Positions 24,666-35,930 of a stretch of DNA of 64,000 nt are shown piece after piece. Position 1 is the first letter of the stretch. Each line of letters begins with the position of its first letter. Both the position numbers and the translations under genes were made by a program. Source of the stretch: Neocallimastix lanati (nom. inval.) (Eukaryota; Neocallimastigomycota; Neocallimastigomycetes; Neocallimastigales; Neocallimastigaceae); assembly GCA_016946835.1 (NCBI GenBank), contig JACVTC010000211.1, forward strand, positions 124,001 to 188,000, in the 5' to 3' direction. Under the pieces are notes generated by a model. That model searched no databases, was not told the DNA's origin, and saw only the letters and a list, made by a program, of their open reading frames with translations.

Positions 24666-26380
24666 TAAAGAATTATAATTATTTTTCAAAATAATTATTA
24701 TTCTTTATTAAAAAATTAATATTTAAAGTTTATTATTTTATAAAATTTTATGAATAATTTTATTAATTATGTCACATAGTAATTATTAATGAATGTTATT
24801 GTTTTAAAATTTATTTACATTAAATTAAATTATCAATAATTAATATATTAAATTATCATAATGTATTATTGTATTAAAATAATGATAAATTTTATTTAAT
24901 TAAAGAAAATTAAATTATATTAAAATATTAATTTTATTTAATCAAGAAATAATTAAATTATATTATTTCTTGGACTTTTAATTAAGAAAATTAAAAGAAT
25001 TAATTATTTAATTATACTTGTGATTAAATATTAATAAAATTAATATATAATTAGTTAATAAGTTTTCTCCCTTATTCGGGTTTTCTTATTAACTAAAGAT
25101 TGATGTAATTAAACACCAATCGAGATCTATCTAGTTTTTTCTTCTAATCTTTTTCTAGATAGAGATAATTTTCCAAGATTAGAAATCAAATTAATATAAA
25201 TAGGACTCTTGATTCTTATAAAAATAATCAAGAGTTATTATTATAAGAAATTATAATAATTAAAACAAATATTTTAAAATTACTTTTAATAAAAAAATTT
25301 TTATAATAAAATAATTTCTAAAATACTCTTAACCTACTTTTAGTGTTGTTTATTATAATCTTATAATAAACTCTAAGTTTTTAAATTCTCGTTTTCAAAT
25401 TTTTATATTATATTTTTTTTAATTTTATTTCAATTAATAATATTTTTTATTATTAATTGTAGAAAGAATTAATTATTAATATAATTAAATATTTTTAATT
25501 AATTCTTTACATTATGATAAAGAATGAACAAATAATCTTATTATTTTAGTTAGAATTGTATTTTCTTACCTAACCACTCAAATAAATTATTTTATTCTTC
25601 AATACTTTGGAACTTTCCTATATTCTATGATTAAATTTTATTATTAATATTTTATTATTAAATTTTTATATATTATTAATATCAAATTAAAGATGAAAAA
25701 TTATTATTAATATTCAATTATTTTATTAGTATCAATATATTATCAATATCACTTTATTATTAATATTAATTATATAGTTATATCAATATTATTAATATTT
25801 TATATTTTCTAAAATATATTATTTATTATAATTTCTAAAAATCAATTCAATTAATTACTAAATTTTATATTGATAATTTAACATATTTTTTTTTGGTAAT
25901 TTTTAATTACTAAAAACTTACTAAACCACACTTAAAAATTCTGTATAAATTTTATATTTTTCTTTTATATATATTATTAATTTTAAATAATAATAAATAT
26001 TTTATAATTAAATAATATATAACTATTATTTATTAGAAATAAATAATAATTATATTAATAATTTAAAATCAATTTAAAACATTATTTTAGTAATTAGTTA
26101 GAAATATTTAGAAAATATTTTAGATAGGCTTAACAAAGTTTAAATATAAAAAAAAATATAAACACATGTAATTCTAAAATAACTTTTTAAGAAGATAGTA
26201 ATTAATAAAACATTTTTTTTTTATTTTTTAATTTGAAATAATTTTAATAAAAATTATATAAAACAAATATTTATTTATTTAATTCATTGAAGTGTTAAAA
26301 TATTATAATCCAAAAATTGTTACGAACCGTAACAGTTATGAGTTTCGTTACAATTATGTTATTTTCCTTATTTGTAAATT
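24666..26380. repeat. A+T-rich DNA with R-family fragment, copy e
   Basis: About 25,080-25,390 is a reverse R fragment: agattggtgtaattaaacacc-like start, ctagatagagataat, a stem-loop ctcttgattc...aatcaagag (about 25,200-25,245), then aataaactctaag. The rest is low-complexity A+T with no gene. Confidence 0.45.
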
Positions 26381-26389
26381 TATGATTTT

Positions 26390-27560
26390 AAGGTCGAAAT
26401 ATCTTTTATTATTTTATTCTTTAATTTTCGATCAATTAAATTAGATTAGCTAATCGGTCAATTAGGGTTTTTCCCAATCACTTTTTAAAAGTAATTGGTT
26501 TTACCTAATTGATACGCTGATCGATATGGATAGAATATCGATCAAAAATCTTATCTAGGTTTTTCTCTCTAATCTTTTCCTAGATAAGAGATTTGTTAAG
26601 ATTAGAAAACATTTTATAATTTAACCTTATTTTTCAAAAAAATATAAATAAGGCTCTTGAATTCTCTTTGAGAAATCAAGAGTTATTATTATAACAATTA
26701 TAATATAGTAATAACATTAATAAATTTTTTATATTTCTATTTTAATAAAGTAAGTTTTAATAAAAACATATTTAAAAAATAAAATAAAATAATCTTTTCT
26801 CTTTGACAATTTTGTGATATTAGTTTATTATAATTAGTTATTATAAACTCTTTCTTATAGAAGATAAGTATATTTATCTTTTTTTTTTTTCTCAATTTAA
26901 TAATAATTATTATTTAGTTATTATTAAGTTGTAGTTAATAATTTAATTCTAATTAATTTTATAATTAAATTATTACATGCATGTAATAATTTAATTAAAA
27001 AATTATAATTAAATTATTAATCATTAATATTAGCTCTAACTGCTAATATTAAAGGTTTAGAAAAGAATCATACTTACCTATGGTTCTTTCTAATTATCGA
27101 GTTTATTATAACGAATTATAATAGACGAAACACTAAAATTGATAAAGAAAAGTTTTAATTATAAAATTTGTTTTATTAAAATAATTTGTTATATTATTTA
27201 TTAGAAATTTTAAATGTTAAAACTATTGTTATTATTATTATATTATAATTTTTATAATAATAACTCTTGATTTCTCAAAGAGAACTAAAGAGCTTTATTT
27301 ATACTTTTTTGTCAAAATAAGGTTAAAATCAAAAGGGGTTCTAATCTTAACAAATCTCTTATCTAGGAAAAGACTAGAAGAAAAACCTAGATAAGTTTTT
27401 TGATCGATATTCTATTCATATCGATCATCGCGTTAATTAAGTATAACCGATTACTTTTAAGAAATAATTGGAAAAACCTTAATTAACCGATTACTTAATC
27501 TAATATAATGATCGAAAATAAAAAAATAAAATAATGAAAATTATTTCAATCATAAAATTT
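26390..27560. repeat. Large inverted repeat made of two R-family copies (f reverse, g forward)
   Basis: Copy f (about 26,390-26,900, reverse; stem-loop about 26,645-26,690) and copy g (about 27,090-27,560, continuing to 27,996; stem-loop about 27,255-27,295) face each other around a perfect palindrome centred near 26,980 (taattacatgcatgtaatta-like; about 34 bp). Shared blocks run in mirror order: gatcgatat...atcgatc, tcttatctagg, the stem-loop, and tttattata. Arms are several hundred bp with scattered mismatches. Confidence 0.6.
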
Positions 27561-28014
27561 AAAATTTAATCTATTTAGTTCTATTTTATAGAACTTTACA
27601 TAAAAATATAAAACAATACATTAATAATAAAATACATGATTAATACAATACAGAATACATGATAGAATACAGAATACATGATAGAATACAGAATACATGA
27701 TAAAATACAGAATAGTGTTTTAGTTTATGATTTAATAAGTGAGAGAAAACTAAAACTAATAAATTTAATAATTAAGTGAATAATTAAATAAATTTAATAT
27801 TATTTTAAATGTATAAAAATTATTTAATTAAATAAATTTTTAATATTAAACTAAATAAAATTTTAATATATAATTAAATAAATTATTAATTATAATTAAG
27901 TGTATAAATGAAATATGAGTTAAATAAAAGTTATATTAATTATAACCTAACTAAGAAAATATAATTATTTTGTTAAAAACAATTATAGATTCTTACAGTG
28001 CAACAGATACATGG

Positions 28015-28876
28015 TGTAAAATAAACTAATAGCTTAGGTCGGTGTGGACAGACTATTTTTTATTTTACACAATTTTATTATATTAACACTATAATTAATA
28101 ACTAAAATACTAAAACTAAAAACTAATTTAATTTTTTGTTTTATAAAAATTCCTTTATTAATATTTCTTATTTATCAAATTTATCTATACTATAAATCAA
28201 CAATCACTTAACTGGGTACCGTAGGATCCTTTACCGGAAAGCCTACTAGCAGTTAAGATTTTTAAATAAAATTTAAAATAAAATTGTTTTATAAAAAATA
28301 ACTATTCTAATAATAGTTATAATACTAAATAATAAAATATAAAATTTATAATAGTTATACTATACTATACTATACTATACTATTTTTCTATACTATTCTA
28401 TACTATACTATTTTCCAACTATCGTTAAATAGTTGAAAATTAACTTTTTTTATACTTTTTGAAAATTAAAATTTAAATTGAATAAATTGTAATAAACTAA
28501 CTAAAATATTATTATATATTTGTAATTACATTTAATAATAAATTACATGAAATTTTATGAATTATTTTAATATAAAAACTATTTAAAACTATCTAATATT
28601 TCTAAAATAAATAAACAAAACGGCAAGTTTTTGTAAACAAACGAAAAAGGCAATTTTTCTTTGATTATTTTAATTTAACTAATTTATGACTAATTATTTT
28701 TAATTTACAAAGTTTCATGATTCAAAGTGAGTAATAATGATGTAAATTCTCCAAATAATTTAGTCATAAATTTTTAAGAAAATTATTTAAATTAATAATT
28801 TGGAAAACATTTTTATCCACAATAATTTACATTACATTACATTTAAATACGTATTCAAATTATTAAATATTTTACA
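28015..28876 (+). mobile_element. Solo LTR of family E, 862 bp
   Basis: TG...CA ends (tgtaaaataaac ... aatattttaca) with the 5-bp duplication catgg at 28,010-28,014 and 28,877-28,881. Reverse complement of 8,954-9,822. It contains runs of tatac (about 28,350-28,410) and the GC-rich block ggatcctttaccgg. Confidence 0.85.
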
Positions 28877-28919
28877 CATGGTAACTCCGAGCCTATTCAA
28901 TGATAGTCCTCTGGTTACA

Positions 28920-30080
28920 TGTCACGAATACTAGTGGATTTGAAGTTAAAATTCACTATTAGATCAATTGAAATTTAATTTAGTTATTGACAAAAATTAT
29001 TTTAATTCGATTTTAATTATAAAAATAAATATTAGAAACATTAAAGAATTAGAATCCAAAGGGTTTGGACTTATTTATTAAAGATAATTTAATTTAATTT
29101 AACCCTTAAGAATTTGGAAAAAAATAACATGAAGAAAAACAACGATAACTCAACAAATAATGGAAATATTATATTGTGATTTCCCGCTAAAATTATATTC
29201 ATTAGAAAGCTACGGACGAGAACTACAACATATGTTAAAATCAACCTTATTGGACAACTAGATAACGAGATATTGGACTATAAAGATATTTAAATATAAA
29301 AATATAATTTAATTATTTAATTAAGACCTAAATTATTAATTAAGAAATTTATATTAGATAAATCTCTTAACTTGGAAATTATATTATTAATTTGTATTAT
29401 TAATTAAAAATACAGAATTAATTATTAGTAATAGTTTTATAATATTTTAAATAAGTTTATAAGTTTTATATATTTTATTATTATATATTTTATTCAATTA
29501 TTTCTAAAAGATTCTAAGGAATTCTTTATTATTCTAAAGATTTACGAAAAAGAATTTTTAATTAGTTTTATTTTATTTTATTTTATATTTGATTATTAAA
29601 TTAGTTTTATTATTAAATTGTTTTATGAATAATTTATATAGTTATTTTATTAAAAGATTCTCATCAATATTATTTTATTATTATATTTTATATAGTTTAT
29701 ATACATGTATGAATATATTAAGATTAAAATGTATTATTTAATTATATTGTTAATTATTATTTTAGTTTAGTATATAAAGGATTTGAAATTCCATATTTTG
29801 AATTCTTTGTAAAATTATTAACCTTTAACCTTTAACCTTTAATAATTATTAAAATATATATTATATAAAGTTCTAATAAAACATAAATCTTAAATATTGA
29901 AATCTTATTATAAAACTTTGTGTGTGTTATTTATTATTTAAATTTAATTAATTGTTATAATTAATAAAAACATCTTGACCTGACCAATTTAACCCAAACT
30001 AGGAAAGATATAGCCAGAATCTTAACTAATCAATCAATAAGATTTAACTATAATTTTACCTACCTACAAAAACTTTTACA
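28920..30080 (+). mobile_element. Solo LTR of family L3, 1,161 bp
   Basis: Starts tgtcacgaatac, ends acttttaca. It sits inside L1 between ttaca (28,915-28,919) and ttacg (30,081-30,085), an imperfect 5-bp duplication of the L1 string ttacg. Direct repeat of 16,649-17,867. Confidence 0.7.
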
Positions 30081-30593
30081 TTACGTAACGTATCTCTAAA
30101 CAGTTAGCAATTTCGGCTAATCAAATAAAATCTTTTATTAATTTCGTACATTAAATTTTATTATTTTATAGTCAATTAATTACATAGTTAAATACTTAGT
30201 TAAATATATTTTATTTAGTGATTAGTAAACTAAGTTAAATTAAATTATTTACCAATCATAAAATTATTAACATGTATAAATAATAATTGAACTTGTAACT
30301 GTAACGCACTAGCGTTACTATTAACGTAAATTGTTAAAATAAATATTAATATTAATAAATAAATATATAATTATTAAATAAATATAGTTACCCAGTGTAA
30401 GCCCAGTAACTAATAACAGATAGAGTTATAAAGTGCTGCGCTATATTCTAGTGTAATAGAAATAAATAATTATAATTGTAATTAATTTTAGTGTTTATTA
30501 TTAACAACTCGAATAGAGAAGTGTTAAGTTATCTTAGCCTTTGAATTTAATTATTGTTCATTATTTTAGTTATTAATAAACTAACCTTTTACC

Positions 30594-31371
30594 GATTGTA
30601 ATGATACGGGGTGTCACTAAATACCTTGTATTTCCTATTAAATATTCTTATTAATTTCTTTTATTAATATTAAATATAATAAAAATTATTATAAATATTC
30701 TTATTAAAAATTATATATAATTTAAATCATTACTAATTCTTATTTTTATATTAAGTATAATAAAAACCTATTTCAACAAATATTTGATATAAAATACAGA
30801 ATTATAAGTTTCTGTATAATATTTTCTAAACCTTGGAAATAAACTAAAAGTAAAACAAAAATCAAAAATAAATTAAATCTTTATTAAAATAAAAATGAAC
30901 TAAAATACAGAATGATATCAATAATAAAAATAAACTAAATTACAGAAGAATTTCAATAATAAAAATGAATTAAATTACAGAAGAATTTCAATAATAAAAT
31001 GATCTAAAATACATAAGAATTTCAATAATAAAAATGAACTAAATTACAGAAGAATTTCAATAATAAAAATGAACTAAAATACAGAAGAATTTCAATAATA
31101 AAAATGAACTAAATTACAGAAGAATTTCAATAATAAAAATGAACTAAAATACAGAAGAATTTCAATAATAAAAATGAACTAAAATACAGAAAATATCAAT
31201 TCTATATAAGTCTCTTTCTGAAAACAATATCAAGAAGAAACTACCGCCCGGAATGCCCTTCGTGATACAATCTCTAAATTAATTTTTATATTTTAATTTA
31301 ATAAACGTTATTTTTTTTTAAAAAAAACAATTTAAAATAATAATTAAAAATTAAAATAAAATAGTTACAAT

Positions 31372-31410
<39 letters not shown>

Positions 31411-31618
31411 ATAAAATGTATTAAAATAAAAAGTATAAAAAGAAGAATAAATTTCTTTCTTTTTAATATGTAGAACAAATAATTTTAATTTTAAATTAAA
31501 TAAAGAATATTTTAAAATTTAATTTTTTTCTTGTTTCCAAATTTATTTTTATCATTATGTATTAATATTTATTTTTTTGTTTTGAATATCTTAGTGTTTC
31601 AACCCCAGTCCGTATCAG
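30594..31618. repeat. Spacer between inverted L1 LTRs, with a 35-bp minisatellite
   Basis: About 30,890-31,195 holds eight to nine tandem copies of a 35-bp unit (aatgaactaaaatacagaag then aatttcaataataaa) with a few substitutions. The spacer ends are partly mirror images (gatacggggtgtcactaa near 30,604; ttagtgtttcaacccc...gtatc near 31,590-31,617). A T homopolymer lies at 31,376-31,405. No coding sequence. Confidence 0.65.
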
Positions 31619-32045
31619 TAAAAGGTAAGTTTATTATTAACGAATAATAATTAATTTTAAAGGCCAAGATAACTTAACACCTCTCTATTCGAGTTGTTAA
31701 TAATAAACACTAAATTAATTATAATTATAATTATTTATTCCTATTACACTAGAATATAGCGCAGCACTTTATAATTCTATTTGTTATTAGTTATTGGGCT
31801 TACACAGGGTAACTATATTTATTTAATAATTATATTTTTATTTATTAATATTAATATTTATAATAACAATTTACATTAATAGTAACGCTAGTGCGTTACA
31901 GTTACAAGTTCAATTATTATTTATACATGTTAATAATTTTATGATTGGTAAATAATTTAATTTAACTTAGTTTACTAATCACTAAATAAAAATATGTACT
32001 TAACTAAATATTTAACTATATAATTAACTATAAAAATAATAAAAA
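31619..32045 (-). repeat. 3' LTR of G4 (family L1), truncated
   Basis: Reverse-complement L1: aaaaggtaagtttattat, tagcgcagcactttat, acgctagtgcgtta. It joins directly to the G4 coding region near 32,046, so about 120 bp of the LTR's inner end and the polypurine tract are missing compared with 24,109-24,665. Confidence 0.65.
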
Positions 32046-32059
32046 TTATTTCTGCATAG

Positions 32060-32440
32060 TGAGGATTGTCGTCGATCACGTCGGCGTTGACCCACTCTTG
32101 TTTATCATTCTGGTACGCAACCAGATATTGGTACTGTCCTTAGTGCTTTCTAGATCCAAGGATATGGATTATCTTTTGGCTTCCTACGGGAGCTGGTACT
32201 AATTTCTTGGGCAGTTTGTAGTACGGTTCCAATTCACTCACATGGAACACTGGGTACATATTTTGGAATGGCGAACGACTAATATCCAACCTGTAGTTCT
32301 TCTTTTCTTCGTCGACGCCAAATACCTTAAATGGTCCGAATTTTCTCGTTGCTAACTTATAAAACAGCAACGCATCATAGTTTTCTGGCTTTCTTAGCCA
32401 TACCTTGTCTAGCAGCATATACCTGGGGTAATTATCTTAC
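32060..32440 (-). pseudogene. G4 integrase C-terminal domain
   Basis: 32,140-32,418 reads LDKVWLRKPENYDALLFYKL, then LATRKFGPFKVFG, FHVSELEPYYKLPKKL and IIHILGSRKH, a GPY-type end. After a stop, a chromodomain-like remnant (QYQYLVAYQNDKQEWV) continues to about 32,070. Same family as G1. Confidence 0.75.
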
Positions 32441-32554
32441 GAGTCTTGTCCATATTATCCAGGTATCTTGTCAGGGCGATTTCCAGTATGTGCTTTAGGT
32501 TTCCCAGGTTATGAGTAAAGCTATCGATCATTTTAGCTTCGCCCAACGAATGCA

Positions 32555-33439
32555 CTAAGTCGGCTGTTCTTGGGGATTATGTATCTGGTAGTTATACAAG
32601 GTAAGGAAAGGAGATTGTTGGGTAGAAGCGTGGATTGAATTATTATAGCAGAACTCTGCTAGGAATAAGTAATCCATCAAGCTTTCATCGTCATAGGTTC
32701 CCACAAAGCACCGTAAATAAGTTTCCACGTAGGCATTGTTCCTTTCGAATTGGCCTACTATTTCATGGTGACTAGTTGTAGCATAGTTTACTTCAGTTCC
32801 GAAAAACTCTAGTAGCTCCTTCCATACTTGGCTTGTAAACTGAACTCCTCTGTCAGTCGTAACCACCTTAGGGAATCCGTGCAATCTGTAAATTTCTTTT
32901 AGGAAAGAGTTAGCAGTCTCGTTAGCAGTGGGCACATGCTTAAATCCTATCCGGTGTATCATCTTGGTTAATTTGTCACAACACACTAAGATACAACCTG
33001 CTCTTTTCGTTTCCCAAACGTAACCATCTTCTGTTCTTGTCCTGCATTTTACTGGTAGATCCGTTATAAAGTCTAATTGTATGTCTTGCCAGGGTAATTC
33101 CGCAACTGGAACCCTTACTGCAGTACCATATTCTTTGTGTCTATTATCCTTCTTGGTAGTACAGGTTTTGCAAGCTTTGACATAGACTGAAATATTCTTC
33201 CTCATCTTCGGCCAGTAGAAATTCCTAGATACTAGGTCCGAAGTCTTATCTATTCCCAAATGTACTGCGTACTCCGAGTCATGGTTTAGTTGGATAATTG
33301 TCTTTCTGAACGTTGTGGGCACGTATACTTGTTCAGGATTTTCCTTTCTAACCAGAAGGTCATCTACTTCTAGCCAATGTTTCTTGTTGTAATTATTTCT
33401 GGCGTTTTCAGCTAAGTCTTTAATTATCTCTTGGGCCAT
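32555..33439 (-). pseudogene. G4 gypsy integrase zinc-binding and core domains
   Basis: A 294-codon frame with HLGIDKTSDLVSRNFYWPKM, CKTCTTKKDNRHKEYG (zinc-binding), LDFITDLPVKC and CDKLTKMIHRIGFKHVPTAN (first Asp region), TTDRGVQFTSQVWKELLEF (second Asp), SHHEIVGQFERNNAYVETYL (catalytic Glu) and FCYNNSIHASTQQSPF. This is the best-kept copy of the G1/G4 family integrase. It is cut off from RT, which is absent. Confidence 0.85.
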
Positions 33440-33445
33440 TTTATC

Positions 33446-33600
33446 CTATCTATAGGCCTGCTTAATATCATCCACGAAATTGGTGGCTAAGGCTAAATAA
33501 CTAGCTTCTCCATCTACGTCATCAAATCCTACCAATTGTTCGGGTTTTAATAGGCTATCTTTGTCGAATTCTTTACTCTCAGTTTTCTCTGTTTCAACCC
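33446..33600 (-). pseudogene. G4 RNase H-integrase linker, 5' truncated
   Basis: The frame reads LSRVETEKTESKEFDKDSLL and LVGFDDVDGEASYLALATNF, corresponding to the sequence after ADALSR in G1. Upstream of 33,600 the sequence is unrelated and GC-richer, marking the truncation point of G4. Confidence 0.65.
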
Positions 33601-33840
33601 TCGATAGAAAGCAGAGCCAACTATAGGTGGCGTCCTTGCCATCCCAGAGGAGCTGGACACGATAAATCCTCTCAAACAAGGTTTACGCAATGGGATTCTT
33701 ATAGTGTTAGAAATATAAAAAACATACCTACCTAAGTATCGTTTAACCCTAACCTTTCACGAAAAACCCAGAGAGAAAAATCGTGAAGATTTGATACTTG
33801 TGGGGGTCGATCCAGAGACCTTTGGTATGATAAATTATAA
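33600..33840 (-). other. GC-richer insert of unknown nature at the G4 breakpoint
   Basis: About 240 bp of much higher G+C than its flanks. On the minus strand it includes ggatcgacccc, a loose match to a polymerase III B box, near the start of the insert. No A box, tail or target duplication was recognised. It could be a SINE fragment or part of another element. Confidence 0.3.
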
Positions 33841-34049
33841 TTACATATTGTAATAAAATAAAATAAAAAAATTATTATCAAAAAGATATAAATTTTAATA
33901 TTTAATAATTATTATTAAATATACTGTTACTATACATATTTATTGAATGCGGTTCATTTCGCCAATTTTTATAATACAAATTTTCAATACTCCATTTATT
34001 TTTAATTGATTGTAAAATTTTTTTGTTAACGCCATAAAAAATTTAAAAA

Positions 34050-34380
34050 AAAAATAAATGTATAAATAAATAAACAAACAAATAAATAAATAAATAAAGA
34101 ATGTAATAAGTATATAAAATAAAAATAAATAGTAGAATATGAATATAAAACACATAAAAATAAAATAAAATAAAATAAAATAAAATAAAATAAATAATAG
34201 AATATAAATATAAGTACATATTGAATAAAATAAAATAAAATAAATAGTAGAATATAAACATAAGTACATATTGAATAAAATAAAATAAATAGTAGAATAT
34301 AAATAGATTGAATAAAATAAAATAAATAATAGAATATAAATATAAATACAGATTGAATATAATAAATAAAATAAATATCT
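34050..34380 (-). repeat. Minisatellite array, inverted orientation
   Basis: Units of the form ttgaataaaataaaataaat then agtagaatataaatataa, the reverse complement of the units at 34,606-35,533 and 47,644-48,255. The apparent small frames in it (runs of Phe/Tyr/Ile/Leu) are low-complexity artefacts. Confidence 0.75.
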
Positions 34381-34386
34381 AATATT

Positions 34387-34604
34387 TTTTTTTTATTAAA
34401 GAATATTACAGATCAATGTTTTAGAAATGAAAATTTTTTACATTTTTATTGTATTCAATTGATGATGTAATTTAATATATAAAATAATATTATTGATTGT
34501 TTATAATCTCATTAAATATAAATGATTTTTTTGCTTTCTAATATATATAATTTACTAAAACATTTTATTTTTTAAATTTTCTTTAATATTCTTTAATAAA
34601 AAAT
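34387..34604. repeat. Core between inverted minisatellites, bounded by an inverted repeat
   Basis: Bounded by tttttattaaagaatatt (34,387-34,404) and its mirror aatattctttaataaaaa (34,582-34,600). The roughly 180 bp between are unique A+T sequence. The minisatellite arrays point away from this core in opposite orientations. Confidence 0.6.
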
Positions 34605-34605
34605 A

Positions 34606-34687
34606 ATGATAAATATTTACTTTATTTTATTTTATATACTTGTATTTTTATATTACTATATTCAATATTTATTTTATTTTATTTTAT

Positions 34688-34718
<31 letters not shown>

Positions 34719-35533
34719 TATTTTATTTTATTTTATTTTATTCAATCTGAATTTTATATTCATATTTCTACTATTTATTTTATTTTATTTTATTTTATTT
34801 ATTTTATTTAATCTGTAATTTTATATTTATATTCTAGTATTTATTTTATTTTATTTTATTCAATCTGTTTTATATTTATATTCTACTATTTATTTTATTT
34901 TATTTTATTCAATCTGAACTTTATATTCATATTTCTACTATTTATTTTATTTTATTTATTTTATTTTATTTTATTTAATCTATACTTTTATATCTATATT
35001 CTAGTATTTATTTATTTTTATTTTATTTTATTTTATTTTATTTTATTTAATCTGTACTTATATTTATATTCTACTATTTATTTTATTTTATTTTATTCAA
35101 TCTGTTTTATATATATATTCTACTATTTATTTTATTTTATTTTATTCAATATGTATTTATATTTATATTCTATTATTTATTTTATTTTATTCAATCTGTT
35201 TTATATATATATTATACTTTTTATTTTATTTTATTTTATTCAATCCGTTCTTATATTTATTTTCTAATATTTATTTTATTTTATTTTATTCAATCCGTTC
35301 TTATATTTATATTCTACTATTTATTTTATTTTATTTTATTCAATTTGTAGTTATTTTTATATTCTACTATTTATTTTATTTTATTTTATACAATATGTAT
35401 TTATATTTATATTCTATTATTTATTTTATTTTATTCAATCTGTTTTATATATATATTATACTTTTTATTTTATTTATTTTATTAAATCAGTTTTATATTT
35501 ATTTTCTAATATTTATTTTATTTTATTTTATTC
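34606..35533 (+). repeat. Minisatellite array (left part of the array split by Copia-A)
   Basis: Tandem units of roughly 45-65 bp: tatttatattctactattt then attttattttattttattca and atctgt, with variable numbers of tttta. It ends at the Copia-A insertion (target duplication tattc at 35,529-35,533) and resumes at 47,644. Confidence 0.8.
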
Positions 35534-35802
35534 TGTTAAAAGAACAAAATTAGATGACACTCAAATTTTATTAAAAAGATATTTAAGAGTTTTGTTAAAG
35601 ACATGTTTTATTTATTTAGTATATTTTATTATTGCATTCTATTTTTTATATATATTATTATGGTTATATCTATATTTTTCAAAAACAAAATATATCCTTT
35701 TGTATTTATACTTTTTTTATACAATAAAATTATTTCATTATTTATATTAATTTATATTTTATTTTAATTTATTTATTGTATGACAAATCATTATTTTTAA
35801 CA
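35534..35802 (-). repeat. 3' LTR of Copia-A
   Basis: 269 bp, TGTTAAAA...TTTTAACA. It differs from the 5' LTR (47,375-47,643) at two positions by eye (about 99% identity). A polypurine tract (tttttgggggaa on the minus strand, 35,803-35,815) adjoins it. Confidence 0.9.
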
Positions 35803-35930
35803 TTCCCCCAAAAATCTAACTAAAAAAAACTTAATAATAAGAAAAAAAAGTTAGATTTTAAACATTCACTTAAAGAATATGATGAAACCTTTTTTTAAAA
35901 AAAACTAAAAAATGAGAAAAAAAATTCGTA

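Larger units (their letters stand above)
27999..30593 (+). repeat. L1-family LTR interrupted by two nested LTRs
   Basis: Starts tgcaacagatacatgg and ends aactaaccttttac. Removing 28,015-28,876 and 28,920-30,080 leaves an L1 LTR that aligns with 24,109-24,665. Insertion order cannot be told, because both inserts lie directly in L1. Confidence 0.7.

Noticed and set aside
30890-31195. CRISPR-like regular repeats
   Set aside because: Units are contiguous, with no unique spacers; the context is eukaryotic.
33940-34818. Open frames rich in Phe, Tyr, Ile and Leu in the minisatellites (also 47,848-48,249)
   Set aside because: They are translations of ttatttta repeats on both strands, with no composition or motif of a real membrane protein.
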